From positions 1,393,551 through 1,457,550 of the forward strand of contig NZ_CP013126.1 in the NCBI RefSeq assembly GCF_001441165.1: a stretch of 64,000 bases of DNA. Reading direction: 5' to 3'. The notes under the pieces were generated by a model. That model was not told the origin of the DNA and did not search any database. It worked only from the letters and a program-made list of their open reading frames with translations. Within the stretch, counting starts at the first letter, position 1; every line of letters begins with the position of its first letter. This document shows, piece by piece, positions 17,812 through 26,665 of the stretch. Source of the stretch: Acidipropionibacterium acidipropionici (GTDB taxonomy: Bacteria; Actinomycetota; Actinomycetes; Propionibacteriales; Propionibacteriaceae). A program made the translations under genes and the position numbers.

Positions 17812-17886
17812 GCGCATATCACTCGCTGGAGGGCGGTTCGTCGCGGGCGGCGGCCCGGAACGGGCCCTCCAGCGAGTGATATGCGC
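17812..17886. terminator. Long perfect inverted repeat (23-bp arms) after ABC operon
   Basis: Arms 17812-17834 and 17864-17886 are perfectly complementary around a GC-rich loop. It starts 15 bases beyond the stop of the last gene of the minus-strand ABC operon, the place of a terminator. The right arm (CCTCCAGCGAGTGATATG) recurs at 41343-41360. Confidence 0.7.
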
Positions 17887-17900
17887 GCAGTCCTCGTCGG

Positions 17901-18782
17901 TCAGCCCTTGACGGCGCCCTGGGTGACGCCCGACATCACCCATCGCTGGGTGAAGATGTAGGCGATGATCGCCGGGGCCATGGCCATCAGGTAGGACGCG
18001 AAGGACACGTTGTAGTTGTTGGAGAACTGCGTCTGGAAGATGTTCTGGCGCACCGGCAGGGACTGCATGGCGGCGTCGGAGATGATGAGGGAGGGCATCA
18101 TGAAGTCGTTCCAGGCGTAGAGGAAGGCGAAGATGCCGACCGTCGCGCTCATCGGTGCCAGCAGCGGGAAGATCAGCTGCCAGAAGGTCTGCCAGGTGGT
18201 CGCCCCGTCGATCTGCGCGCTCTCCTCCAGTTCGTAGGGGATCGAGCGCAGGAAGGTGGTGAACAGCAGGACGCTGAAGGCCAGCTGGAACATCGTCGCC
18301 AGCACGATGACCCCGGCCGGGTTGTCCAGGTGGATGATGCCGGTGAGCTTGATCTGGGGCAGGGCCACCACCGGGAAGGGGATGAACATCGCGGCCAGCA
18401 CGTAGAAGAAGGAGTAGCGGAAGAACTTCCGGTCCCAGTTGCGCACCATCGCGTAGGAGGCGAAGGCGGCGAGGAAGATCGTCGCCACCACGACTCCCGC
18501 GGTGATGACGGTCGACACGCCGGCACCGACCGCCGTGTTGGTCATCGTCCAGGCCTCTTTGAAGCCGTCGACACTGAACGGGTGGGGGAGGCTGAAGGCC
18601 TTGCCATCGACGGCCTGCTTGGTCGTCTTGAAGGCCATCGAGATCGTGACGTAGAGCGGGACGAGCACCGTCAGCGAGCAGATGGCCAGGATGATGGTGC
18701 CCGGCCAGTTCACCCTCTCGGGGCGCATCCGGATCTTCTGGGGCTTCTCCGCGGGTGCCGGAGCCATGGGTAGCGCGGTCAT
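17901..18782 (-). CDS. Carbohydrate ABC transporter permease (MalG type)
   Basis: A 293-residue membrane subunit with six predicted helices, the first at about residues 25-48 (TIILAICSLTVLVPLYVTI). The EAA loop is ELEESAQIDGATTWQTFWQL, near residue 190. It is the last gene of a three-gene import operon and overlaps the preceding permease by TGATG, so synthesis of the two subunits is coupled. No ATPase gene accompanies the operon. Confidence 0.88.
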   Translation of the reverse strand: MTALPMAPAPAEKPQKIRMRPERVNWPGTIILAICSLTVLVPLYVTISMAFKTTKQAVDGKAFSLPHPFSVDGFKEAWTMTNTAVGAGVSTVITAGVVVATIFLAAFASYAMVRNWDRKFFRYSFFYVLAAMFIPFPVVALPQIKLTGIIHLDNPAGVIVLATMFQLAFSVLLFTTFLRSIPYELEESAQIDGATTWQTFWQLIFPLLAPMSATVGIFAFLYAWNDFMMPSLIISDAAMQSLPVRQNIFQTQFSNNYNVSFASYLMAMAPAIIAYIFTQRWVMSGVTQGAVKG

Positions 18783-19708
18783 CAGTCGTTCCTTCCACGC
18801 ATGAGTGAGAGCTGGAGCAGCGAGACGATGAGGGTGAAGATGAAGAAGACCGTCGCGTTGGCCATCTGGTAGGCGTAGTCGCCGTTGGTGAGGCCGCCGA
18901 CGATGTTCATCGCGACGCTCATCGTGGAGGTGCCGGGGCCGCCGTTGGTCAGGCCGACGATGATGTCGTAGGCGTTGAGGTAGCCCTTGAAGCCGAGGAT
19001 GGTGTTGATCACCACGTAGCTGAAGACCAGCGGCAGGGTGATCCTGATGGTCTGCTGGAACTTCGTCGCGCCGTCGATGTCGGCGGCCTCGTAGACGTCA
19101 CCGGGGACGGCCGTCAGGCCTGCGATGTAGATGAGCAGGGTGCCGGGCATCGACTGCCACGCGGTGACGAAGACGACGGCCAGCCAGGCCAGGCTCGGGT
19201 TGGTGATGATGCTCTCCTTGAGCCAGCCGATGCCCAGGGTGTTGCCGAGGGCGGGCAGGGAGTTCGAGAAGAGGAACTGGAAGACGTAGGCGATGACGAT
19301 GCCCGAGATCACCATCGGGATCACGAAGATCGTCCTCAGGACCACCTTGGCGCGGATCTTAGAGATCAGCCCGATCGCCAGCAGGAAGGAGGCGACGTTC
19401 ACCAGCACGACGGTCACCAGGGCGAAGCCCACGGTGAAGAAATAGCTCGACCGGATCTGGGGATCGGTGAACATCGCGATGTAGTTCTGGAGTCCGATGA
19501 ACTTCCAGTCGCCCACACCGATGAAGTTGGTGAAGCTGTAGAAGATGCCGACCACCGCGGGCAGCGGGATCGCCAGGGTGAAGATGACGAGGGTGGGGAT
19601 GGTCATCCACCAGAAGACCGGGGCCACCTTGTGCCGGGTGTGGTGCAGCGTCGCATGGTCGACCTTCTGGTCGATCGTCGCGGACGCGGGAAGTGATGTC
19701 GTAGCCAT
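18782..19708 (-). CDS. Carbohydrate ABC transporter permease (MalF type)
   Basis: A 308-residue membrane subunit. A polar N-terminus is followed by a helix at about residues 35-58 and five more, with the EAA loop DVYEAADIDGATKFQQTIRI near residue 205. ATG 19708 follows an AAGGAG-type site 24 bases after the binding-protein stop. Together with its partner it forms the pore for the sugar delivered by the lipoprotein at 19733. Confidence 0.88.
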   Translation of the reverse strand: MATTSLPASATIDQKVDHATLHHTRHKVAPVFWWMTIPTLVIFTLAIPLPAVVGIFYSFTNFIGVGDWKFIGLQNYIAMFTDPQIRSSYFFTVGFALVTVVLVNVASFLLAIGLISKIRAKVVLRTIFVIPMVISGIVIAYVFQFLFSNSLPALGNTLGIGWLKESIITNPSLAWLAVVFVTAWQSMPGTLLIYIAGLTAVPGDVYEAADIDGATKFQQTIRITLPLVFSYVVINTILGFKGYLNAYDIIVGLTNGGPGTSTMSVAMNIVGGLTNGDYAYQMANATVFFIFTLIVSLLQLSLMRGRND

Positions 19709-19732
19709 GGGTTAGCTCCTTCTGCTCCGTGC

Positions 19733-21028
19733 CTACTGGCGACGGGAGAACCGAGCCCAGTCCGCATCGATGGTGGCCAGGACGGTCTTGGGATCGCTGC
19801 CGAGCACGATGCTCTGGGACAGGTTGGTGATCGGGATCGCCTGGGGGATGACGTAGGAGGGGCCGGCGTAGAACTTGCCGCCCTCGTAGTAGGAGCGCAG
19901 TCCGGCGATCCGGGGGTCGGTGACCTTGGCGGCGTCGGTGGTCGGCCCGTATCCGAGCTGGGAGGCGTTGTAGGCGTCGATCCTCTTCTTCTGGAAGAGG
20001 AAGTCCATGAAGTCCTTGGCCTCGGCCTGGTGCGTCGACTGCTCGGGGATCATGGCAGCCAGGTCGACGTTGACCGCCACCTTGAGGTCGGAGGCGTCAT
20101 TGGTCATGGGCAGCGGGAAGGTCCCCAGCGGCGCCTTGTCGTTGGTCTTGGAGATCTCGCTGAAGGCCCACGGTCCCTGGAGGTACATGGCCGCCTTGCC
20201 GTTGGCCATCGCGGTGTTGCCGTCGCCGTAGATCTTCGAGTTGGCGTCCTTGTTCGTGTAGGTCTTGACGAGCTGCATCATCTTCTCCATGCCGGGCAGG
20301 AAGTCCTTCTGGAAGGAGACCGCGGAGTCGGGGCCGACGTCCTTGCCCTCCTTGTCCATGGAGGCGAAGAAGGACTTGAGGTCCACCGATCCGCCGGCCG
20401 CGTAGTCGAACCAGCCCTGGGAGACCGTCCAGGAGTCGAAGAGGGTGCCGTAGAAGGGGGTGACGCCGGCGGCCTGGAGCTTCTTGCAGACGGCGATGAG
20501 CTCGTCCCAGGTGGTGGGCACCTGCAGGTTGTACTTGGCGAAGATGTCCTTGTTGTAGAGAACGCCGGCGGCCATGATCGAGTAGGGGACGGCACTGGTG
20601 CGTCCCGGGCACACGCCCACCTGGTTCACCAGGGTCTTGACGTCGGGGCGGATCCGCTTGGCGGCGTCGGTGTCCGACAGGTCGGTCACCGAGCAGTGGG
20701 TGACGTAGCGGGCGGCCTGGTTGTTGAAGTTGGCCAGCAGGAAGTCCGGCGGGTTGCCGCGGACGAATCCCGCGGCGGTGGTGCCGATGCCCGAGGTGTC
20801 CATCGTGACGCGCACCTTGGACTGCGAGGCGTTGTACTCCTTGACGACCTGAGTCATGAAGGGGATCGCCTCGCGCTTGTTGAAGGCGAAGACGATCTTA
20901 GTCTGGCCGCCGGCGGAGCACCCGGCGACGGTGAGGCCGGTCATGACTGCCGCGAGCAGGCTGACGAGGGCCTTGGTGAGGGGCCGCCGGAAGCGGTGCT
21001 TCCCGGCGGGTGACGCAACGGATGACAT
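19733..21028 (-). CDS. Sugar ABC transporter substrate-binding lipoprotein
   Basis: A 431-residue family 1 extracellular solute-binding protein. The signal peptide ends in the lipobox TVAGC, so the mature protein is anchored by a lipidated cysteine. The mature part opens KIVFAFNKREAIPFM, typical of the family, and shows the ligand-lobe pattern GKAAMYLQGPWAF. ATG 21028 is chosen because AAGGAG lies eight bases upstream; the longer frame adds eleven residues before a normal signal peptide. It is first in its operon, next to the ROK regulator and a candidate operator. Location near GH13 suggests an alpha-glucoside ligand (inference). Confidence 0.88.
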   Translation of the reverse strand: MSSVASPAGKHRFRRPLTKALVSLLAAVMTGLTVAGCSAGGQTKIVFAFNKREAIPFMTQVVKEYNASQSKVRVTMDTSGIGTTAAGFVRGNPPDFLLANFNNQAARYVTHCSVTDLSDTDAAKRIRPDVKTLVNQVGVCPGRTSAVPYSIMAAGVLYNKDIFAKYNLQVPTTWDELIAVCKKLQAAGVTPFYGTLFDSWTVSQGWFDYAAGGSVDLKSFFASMDKEGKDVGPDSAVSFQKDFLPGMEKMMQLVKTYTNKDANSKIYGDGNTAMANGKAAMYLQGPWAFSEISKTNDKAPLGTFPLPMTNDASDLKVAVNVDLAAMIPEQSTHQAEAKDFMDFLFQKKRIDAYNASQLGYGPTTDAAKVTDPRIAGLRSYYEGGKFYAGPSYVIPQAIPITNLSQSIVLGSDPKTVLATIDADWARFSRRQ

Positions 21029-21070
21029 CGGCGTCTCCTTGGAGCTGGTGCAACAGTGCACTTTTATTCA

Positions 21071-21088
21071 CGCCATAGATTTATAGCG
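21071..21088. promoter_or_regulatory. Imperfect palindrome between ABC operon and ROK gene
   Basis: CGCCATAGATTTATAGCG is palindromic at 14 of 18 positions and lies 43 bases upstream of the binding-protein start, in the divergent region shared with the ROK gene. AT-rich dyads in this position are typical of ROK (NagC/XylR-like) operators. A related site precedes the GH13 gene at 17622. Confidence 0.5.
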
Positions 21089-21200
21089 TGGCATAATTAT
21101 GTGACATCGGACACGTCGCGTCAAGGGGGTCGCGCGTACTCTGCCACGACGGCGCGGCGGGCCGCGTGGTCAGTCTGTCAGTTAAAGTCTGGGAGTGGTC

Positions 21201-22383
21201 ATGGATTCGGCACGTTCGCCACGCCTGATGCGGCGAATCAACTTCGGCGTGGTCCTGGGGTACGCCCTGGGGGGCCGACGAGTTCACGGCCGCAGAGGCC
21301 ATGGAGGCCACCTCTCTCACCCGCGCGACGGTGCTGGGACTGTGCTCCGAGCTGGCCGACGCCGGCTGGCTGGAGGAGTCCGGGGACGTCAGGGCCCGCA
21401 GCGGTCCCGGCCGCCCCGCCCACCGGTACCGGATCTCCGGACGTCTCCGGGTGGCCGGGATCGACGCCGGTGAGGGCCATTTCTCAGTGCGGATCGCCGA
21501 TCTCCACGGCGAGGAGATCACGGCCGGCCGCCAGGAGGTGGACTCCCACGCACTGGGACGCGAGGGCAGGGTGAGGGTGGCCCGCGAGTACCTGGAGGCC
21601 AGCATGGCCGAGGCCGGCTGCCGCGAGGAGGATCTGCTGCTCACGGTCGTCGGCATCCCCGCCCCGGTGGACGCGGAGGGCCACTCCCCGGAGGGGCAGA
21701 AGGGGTTCTGGCCGCTCATGAACGCCGGCTTCGCCGATGGGCTGCCGGGCCGGGTGGTGCTCGAGAACGACGCGAACCTGGCCGCCCTGGCCGAGGCGGG
21801 AGGGGTGGGCGACGTCTCCCGCAACTCCGCCACCCTGCTCACCGGGGAGCGCTTCGGATCGGGGCTGATCGTCGACGGGCGGCTGCTGCGCGGCCCGCAC
21901 GGCGGCGCCGGGGAGATGCGCCTGCTGGACGCCTTCTTCGACTCCGACGGCACGGCCGGAATCGCCTACCTGGCGCGCACCTGGGCCGTCGAGGCCCTGG
22001 CCGATCCGACGGTCGAGACGGTGCTGCGGCGTCGGCCGGGCCCCGACGGGCGGGTGAGCGTGAGCGTTGCAGACGTCGCGGCCGCGCTGGCCGCCGGCGA
22101 TGCGACGGCGTCGGGCATCGTTGACCGGATCTCCTGGCGGATCGCGAGGATCGCGCTGGCCCTGGCCAGCCTGCTGGACGTCGACACGGTGATCCTCACC
22201 GGCGCCCCCGCAGATCTCATCGAGGCGGTCCTGGTGAGGGCCCGCACGATCCTGGAGACCGAGTTCTACCCGCCGCTGCCGCGTCTGGTTCCCGGTAGGT
22301 TGGGGGTTCACGGGGTGGTGCACGGGGCCGTGGACCACGCCCTGGCGCTGCTGCGCGCCGATCCGCTGCAGTATCTGTCCTGA
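21201..22383 (+). pseudogene. ROK family transcriptional regulator, frameshifted
   Basis: The N-terminal winged helix starts at ATG 21201 with RRINFGVVLGYALG. The run of six G at 21269-21274 then shifts the frame; removing one G joins it to ADEFTAAEAMEATSLTRATVL and the rest of a normal ROK protein of about 393 residues. The sugar-binding domain shows VAGIDAGEGHFSV and LENDANLAAL, but the usual zinc motif CxCGxxGC is absent, which fits a regulator rather than a kinase. It is divergent from an ABC operon it would control. A shorter product from ATG 21301 would lack half of the DNA-binding helices. Sequencing error is possible. Confidence 0.8.
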
Positions 22384-22520
22384 GCGATCCGCTGGACGAC
22401 GGACGACGGAACCGGTTCCGCGGTTGCGTTCTGGGCGATCGGCGGCGCCGTGGCGGGCCGCGTCGCGGGACTCGCGGCGCCGACCCTGAGATGATGGGCG
22501 TCCGACGACGAGGAGTGCAG

Positions 22521-24032
22521 ATGAGCCGGGATGAGGATCTGGTGGTGGCCACCGAGGCGGGGCCGGTGCGCGGGGTGGTCCGTGATCTCGAGGACGGGCA
22601 TCGTTCGATCGCCTTCCTCGGCGTCCCCTACGCCGCAGCGCCGGTGGGCGAGCTCCGGTTCGCCGCTCCGCAGCCGGTGTCACCCTGGACCGGGGTGCGC
22701 GCGGCCGTGGAGCCCGGTGCCACGCCGCTGCGCCGACAGGTCGACGCCACCCTCATCCCGGAGCCCGCGGTGCCGGGGGAGGAGACCCTCAACGTCAACG
22801 TCTTCACCCCCGATATCACCGGTTTCGCCCCCGTGATGGTGTGGATCCACGGCGGCGGATTCGTCTCCGGTTCCCCGAACAGCCCCTGGTACGACGGGCG
22901 GGCCTTCAACCGGGACGGCGTCGTCACCGTCTCGGTGTCCTACCGGCTGGGGTGCGAGGGGTACGGCGTCCTGGACGCCGAGCCCGGGGCCGGGCCGGAG
23001 GTCTCCAACCTGGGGGTGCTGGATCAGCTGGCCGCCCTGCAGTGGGTGCGCCGCAATATCGCGGCCTTCGGCGGAGACCCGCGTCGGGTGACGATCGCCG
23101 GCCAGTCGGCCGGCGCGACGGCGGTGCTCACCCTGCTGGCGATGCCCGAGGCCCAGCCGCTGTTCGCCCGCGCCCTGGCGATCTCCCCCACCCTCGTCGA
23201 CGCCCCTCTTGAGAGTGCGCGGGAGCGGACCCGTGCGGTCGCCGAGAGTGCCGGGGTGCCGGCCACCGTCGAGGGGTTGCGTGGCGTGGCGCCCGACCGG
23301 CTGCTGGCGGCCCAGGACGCCATCGAGCAGAAGGCCAAGGGGCTCAAGGTGCTGCGCGGCGCCCTGGCGGGGCGGATGTGGGGCCCGACCATCGACGGCG
23401 AGGTGGTGGAGCGGGCCACTCTGGAGGCTCTGCGCGCCGGCGTCGGGGCGTCCAAGCCGCTGATGGTGGGAGCGGCCCGCGACGAGGTCGGCACCATGGC
23501 CGACGAGCTGCCGGAGTGGACGAACCGGATCCCGGCCTCCTGGCTCATGCGGTCGGTCGTCACCGACGTCGCCGCCCGCCGCGGTTACCTGCGCGAGAAC
23601 AGGCGGCTGGTGGCCGAGGGCGGCTCGGTGCTGCTGGCCAAGTTCGTCACCGACGCCGTCTTCCGGCGGGTGGTGCCGGCGGTCGCCGACGCCCGGATCG
23701 GCGACGACGGCGGCACCTGGGTCTACGGCTTCGGCTGGCGCTCCCCGCGAAGCGGCTGGGCGCACCACTGCCTGGACGTGCCCTTCTGGTTCGACTGCCT
23801 CGACGACCCGGCGGTGATCGCCCTGGCCGGGCAGCGTCCCCGCCAGGATCTGGCCGACGCGATGCACGCGGCGGCGGTCTCCTTCATCCGGGGGGAGGAG
23901 CCGGCCTGGCCGCAGTGGTCCGAGGAGGCCCGGGAGACACGAGTCTTCGGGGCCAACGAGATCATCGACGACCAGGAGGGCTACTACGACGGGGCGATGC
24001 CCCTGGTGGCGGGGCTGCAGGCGCAGCGCTGA
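22521..24032 (+). CDS. Type B carboxylesterase
   Basis: A 503-residue alpha/beta-hydrolase of the carboxylesterase/para-nitrobenzyl esterase family. The oxyanion-hole block is WIHGGGFVSGS, the nucleophile serine sits in IAGQSAGAT near residue 198, and the histidine region is GWAHHCLDVPFWFD near residue 413. No signal peptide is visible, so it is cytoplasmic. ATG 22521 follows GAGGAG; an upstream in-frame ATG at 22491 has no such site. It follows the ROK gene by 137 bases but need not be functionally tied to it. Natural substrate unknown; possibly sugar or drug esters. Confidence 0.87.
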   Translation: MSRDEDLVVATEAGPVRGVVRDLEDGHRSIAFLGVPYAAAPVGELRFAAPQPVSPWTGVRAAVEPGATPLRRQVDATLIPEPAVPGEETLNVNVFTPDITGFAPVMVWIHGGGFVSGSPNSPWYDGRAFNRDGVVTVSVSYRLGCEGYGVLDAEPGAGPEVSNLGVLDQLAALQWVRRNIAAFGGDPRRVTIAGQSAGATAVLTLLAMPEAQPLFARALAISPTLVDAPLESARERTRAVAESAGVPATVEGLRGVAPDRLLAAQDAIEQKAKGLKVLRGALAGRMWGPTIDGEVVERATLEALRAGVGASKPLMVGAARDEVGTMADELPEWTNRIPASWLMRSVVTDVAARRGYLRENRRLVAEGGSVLLAKFVTDAVFRRVVPAVADARIGDDGGTWVYGFGWRSPRSGWAHHCLDVPFWFDCLDDPAVIALAGQRPRQDLADAMHAAAVSFIRGEEPAWPQWSEEARETRVFGANEIIDDQEGYYDGAMPLVAGLQAQR

Positions 24033-24050
24033 TCTCCAGGGCCACGATGC

Positions 24051-24074
24051 GGGCCCGGGGGCGACGCCGGGCCC
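24051..24074. terminator. Hairpin between convergent genes
   Basis: GGGCCCGG (24051-24058) pairs with CCGGGCCC (24067-24074) over an eight-base loop. It lies between the carboxylesterase and the DivIVA-domain gene, which converge here, and can serve both strands. Confidence 0.55.
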
Positions 24075-24078
24075 CGGC

Positions 24079-24414
24079 TCAGCGGTCGGTGAACCGCGAC
24101 CAGATCCGGTGATGGGTCGGCGTGTACGGCTCCGGTGCGAAGATCGCCGGATCGTCGTGGTCCTGGACCGGCCGGCCGCGGAGCCCCTTGACGAAGTCGT
24201 CGACCTCCCTCGCCGGGTAGGCCCGGTCGCGCTTGGTGGCCATCCGGAACCTGGCCTCGGCGAGCATGGCGTCGATCGGACGGCCCGCGCGCACCTCGGC
24301 CAGAAGCCCGTCGACGAAGGGGTCGACGTCGTCGATGCGGTAGTCGCCGCGCTGCCCGGCGCTGAACCGGACCGACTCGATCTCTGCGGGGGTGATGGGA
24401 AGGTCTGACGCCAT
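24079..24414 (-). CDS. DivIVA-domain-containing small protein
   Basis: A 111-residue cytoplasmic protein with two short repeats of the DivIVA N-terminal pattern: VRFSAGQRGDYRIDDVDPFV near residue 15 and FRMATKRDRAYPAREVDDFV near residue 56. Full DivIVA/Wag31 has a long coiled coil after one such motif; this protein lacks it, so it belongs to the small actinobacterial DivIVA-domain proteins of unknown role, perhaps linked to polar growth or division. It stands alone, convergent with the esterase gene. Confidence 0.7.
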   Translation of the reverse strand: MASDLPITPAEIESVRFSAGQRGDYRIDDVDPFVDGLLAEVRAGRPIDAMLAEARFRMATKRDRAYPAREVDDFVKGLRGRPVQDHDDPAIFAPEPYTPTHHRIWSRFTDR

Positions 24415-24602
24415 GCCTCCGATTCTGCCTCAGGTGTTCCGGACGCTTGTCCCTGTCCGGGCGTGGAGAGGCGGGTCGCGGACGGAGGGGAGTGGAGCCC
24501 CTCTCCCCGCGCCGCGAGTTCCCATCGGCCCGATGAGGTGCATTGAGAGGGGCCGCGAGAAAACTCCGGAGGGCCGCTTGGACGACCCCCTCGGAAATAC
24601 CA

Positions 24603-24662
24603 TTGACAGGGCAGTGCGGTGCCGATACCGTACAGAGATCTTTTGTTACCGGGATCTTTTGT
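24603..24662 (+). promoter_or_regulatory. Putative promoter with GATCTTTTGT direct repeats
   Basis: TTGACA at 24603-24608 is followed after 17 bases by TACCGT, a weak -10. Two copies of GATCTTTTGT at 24637-24646 and 24653-24662 lie 16 bases apart, just upstream of the secreted-protein start; such spacing could place two regulator molecules on nearby faces of the helix. The stretch 24415-24602 upstream shows nothing else I can name. Confidence 0.4.
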
Positions 24663-24685
24663 CAGTGCAGATGAAGGGAGCCGCG

Positions 24686-25651
24686 ATGAGGCGGCGGTAT
24701 TCGAAGACCAGACGTGTCCTTGCGGCCCTTGCCGCGGCCGCCTCGGTGGCGGCTGCGTCGGCCGTTCCGGCCCAGGCGGCGACGGCGACCTTCCCGAAGG
24801 TCTCCGACTGCTCCACCTTCACCGACTTCTACAGCAACTGGCAGCGCGTCCCGCACCCCGTCCAGGGCACGGGGACCAGCTGGGTGCCCCAGGGTCTGGC
24901 CTTCGACCCGGTCCACCGCTGGATCCTCACCTCCTACTACGACGGCACGGAGGGGGTCCCGGCGTCCGACAAGGAGCCGTCGAGGATCGTGGTCACCACG
25001 CTGCGCGGGGACCTCGTCAAGACGCTGCGGATCAACACCGCCGACGTCGACCGCGGCGGTCATGCCGGGGGTCTGGCTGTGGGCCGGGGACGCCTCTACA
25101 TCGCCAGCACCGAGCACGGTCCGCGCGTCATTAGCATCGATCTGGGGGCCATCGCCCGAACCCGCGACGCCGGCACCCTCCCGGAGTCGCCCACCTATGA
25201 CGTCGACGCCGCCTCCTACGCCGCCTTCCACGACGGGCGCCTCTACATGGGTGATTTCGAGAAGGACACCATGTACAGCTACGTCGTCGCCCGGAACGGC
25301 GCGCCGATCCCGGCCACCCGGAAGACCTACTCGACGCCGACCCTCGTGCAGGGCGCGGCGGTCACCGACCGGTCCTTCGTCTTCTCCAGGTCCTACGGGC
25401 GGACGCGGATGAGCTACCTCACCACCCAGGACCGTCGCACCGGCGCCAGGCGCGACGCCGGCCTGCCGAACATGGCCGAGGGCATCACCTGGGCACCGAG
25501 GGGCGGACGGTCGGCCCCGACGGATCTGTATGTACTCTTCGAGTCCGGCTCGGCCGCCTATGGCGACGCGTCCTCGGGTGGGGCTGCCACCTGTGTCACA
25601 ACCCACCTGTGGCACCGTTCCCGGACGGCCGTGGTGGGGAGCCATGGGTGA
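24686..25651 (+). CDS. Secreted protein of unknown function
   Basis: A 321-residue protein with a clear Sec signal peptide (basic MRRRYSKTRR, then an alanine-rich helix, cleavage near PAQAA). The mature part is rich in tryptophan, tyrosine and aspartate and shows repeated short beta-like blocks such as PQGLAFDPVHRWILTSYY and HAGGLAVGRGRLYIAST, which suggest a beta-propeller fold. Two cysteines near the ends (about residues 45 and 305) could form a disulfide. ATG 24686 has AAGGGA six bases before it; ATG 24671 lies just upstream. I do not recognise a family and assign no function. Confidence 0.65.
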   Translation: MRRRYSKTRRVLAALAAAASVAAASAVPAQAATATFPKVSDCSTFTDFYSNWQRVPHPVQGTGTSWVPQGLAFDPVHRWILTSYYDGTEGVPASDKEPSRIVVTTLRGDLVKTLRINTADVDRGGHAGGLAVGRGRLYIASTEHGPRVISIDLGAIARTRDAGTLPESPTYDVDAASYAAFHDGRLYMGDFEKDTMYSYVVARNGAPIPATRKTYSTPTLVQGAAVTDRSFVFSRSYGRTRMSYLTTQDRRTGARRDAGLPNMAEGITWAPRGGRSAPTDLYVLFESGSAAYGDASSGGAATCVTTHLWHRSRTAVVGSHG

Positions 25652-25701
25652 GTGGCCTGTGGCCCTCTCGAGGGCGGTCTGAGGAGGGGCGACGCGGTCC
25701 C

Positions 25702-25731
25702 TTGACACTCGCTGTTCTACACGCGTAGCGT
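25702..25731 (+). promoter_or_regulatory. Putative promoter of mgtC
   Basis: TTGACA at 25702-25707 is followed after 18 bases by TAGCGT. It would leave a leader of about 200 bases before mgtC, long enough to hold regulatory RNA structure as in other magnesium-stress genes, but I could not define a conserved fold in it. Confidence 0.35.
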
Positions 25732-25933
25732 ACCGGTCTAGCGGTAAACCGGCCGTCGAGCAGGGTAGCGAGACGGTCCGGATCACCACTCATGCATCAG
25801 AGGTTCACCCCAGGGTGGAGATCGGGTGAAACGCGGCCCGAGAATCGGGTCGTGTCGGTCAGAGAATGATCGACAGGAATAGACGATCGGTGCGGCGCCG
25901 CCCGAGAAGTCCTGGCGAAGGGAGTGCACCGAA

Positions 25934-26665
25934 GTGGTGTCGATGCCGATCATTCTTCAGGCTCAGATCAGCTTCGGCCAGGGCTGGATCCAGGTCGGTG
26001 AGCTCGCCCTGGCCCTCGTCCTCACCTCCCTGGTGGGTCTTGAGCGCAATATGCGCGGCAAGGGCGCGGGCCTGCGGACCCAGAGCATCGTGGGCGTGGC
26101 CTCGGCACTGTTCCTCCAGGTGGGCAAGTACGGCTTCTTCGACCTGCTGCCCTGGATGGGTGACGACATCCGCCTCGACCCCTCGAGGGTGGCCTCCCAG
26201 GTCGTCTCAGGAGTCGGCTTCCTGGGCGCCGGCCTCATCATGACCCAGCACAGCCGGGTCCGCGGCCTCACCACCGCCGCGTCGGTGTGGGAGTCCTCGG
26301 CGATCGGCATGGCGGCCGGCGCGGGCATGTGGCTGCTGGCGGTGACCGTCACGGCCATGCACTTCATCATCACCTTCGGGTTCAACGCACTGGAGAAGAT
26401 CCTGCCCGCCAAGGGCCGTACCCTCACCCACCTCGACGTCACCTACTGCGACGGCCAGGGGTTGCTTCGCACCCTGCTGTCGACGATCACCAGGGCCGGC
26501 TGGGCCGTGGAGCGGGCCATGCCTCGCTCGCGTCCCGGCTCCGACAAGGCCCGTCTCGTCCTCGAACTGGACGGCCCCCGCGACACCTCGGGCCTGCTGT
26601 CCGAGCTCACCGGGACCAACGGCGTGCTGTCGGTCGAGATCGTCCCCGAAGGAGACATGGAGTGA
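25934..26665 (+). CDS. mgtC: MgtC/SapB family membrane protein
   Basis: A 243-residue protein with about five membrane helices in the first 150 residues and a cytoplasmic C-terminal domain. Family hallmarks are SLVGLERNMRGKGAGLRT after the first helix and SGVGFLGAGLIMTQ followed by RGLTTAASVW. MgtC proteins help growth at low magnesium and restrain the F-type ATP synthase in pathogens; the role in soil or dairy actinobacteria is less clear. GTG 25934 follows GAAGGGAG; ATG 25943 is a possible alternative. A 37-codon frame is fused to its stop. Confidence 0.88.
   Translation: MVSMPIILQAQISFGQGWIQVGELALALVLTSLVGLERNMRGKGAGLRTQSIVGVASALFLQVGKYGFFDLLPWMGDDIRLDPSRVASQVVSGVGFLGAGLIMTQHSRVRGLTTAASVWESSAIGMAAGAGMWLLAVTVTAMHFIITFGFNALEKILPAKGRTLTHLDVTYCDGQGLLRTLLSTITRAGWAVERAMPRSRPGSDKARLVLELDGPRDTSGLLSELTGTNGVLSVEIVPEGDME

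Larger units (their letters stand above)
17548..17900. other. Intergenic region with promoter motif, short ORF and hairpin
   Basis: This 353-base stretch holds the GH13 promoter region (17560-17640), a 42-codon frame on the plus strand at 17671-17799 that starts at a GTG after CGGAG and ends LLAIIAHA, and the long inverted repeat at 17812-17886. The short frame has plausible codon use, but I recognise nothing in it; it may be a gene remnant. Confidence 0.4.

Noticed and set aside
24051-24074. Member of the long-hairpin family
   Set aside because: Arms of eight bases and pure GC composition fit an ordinary bidirectional terminator.
25725-25760. Additional ACCGGT operator before mgtC
   Set aside because: The bases around the core (GTACCGGTCTAG) are not palindromic beyond six bases, unlike the other sites.
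25732-25933. Possible magnesium riboswitch in the mgtC leader
   Set aside because: The leader is long enough, but I could not find the conserved elements of an M-box or a credible terminator switch.
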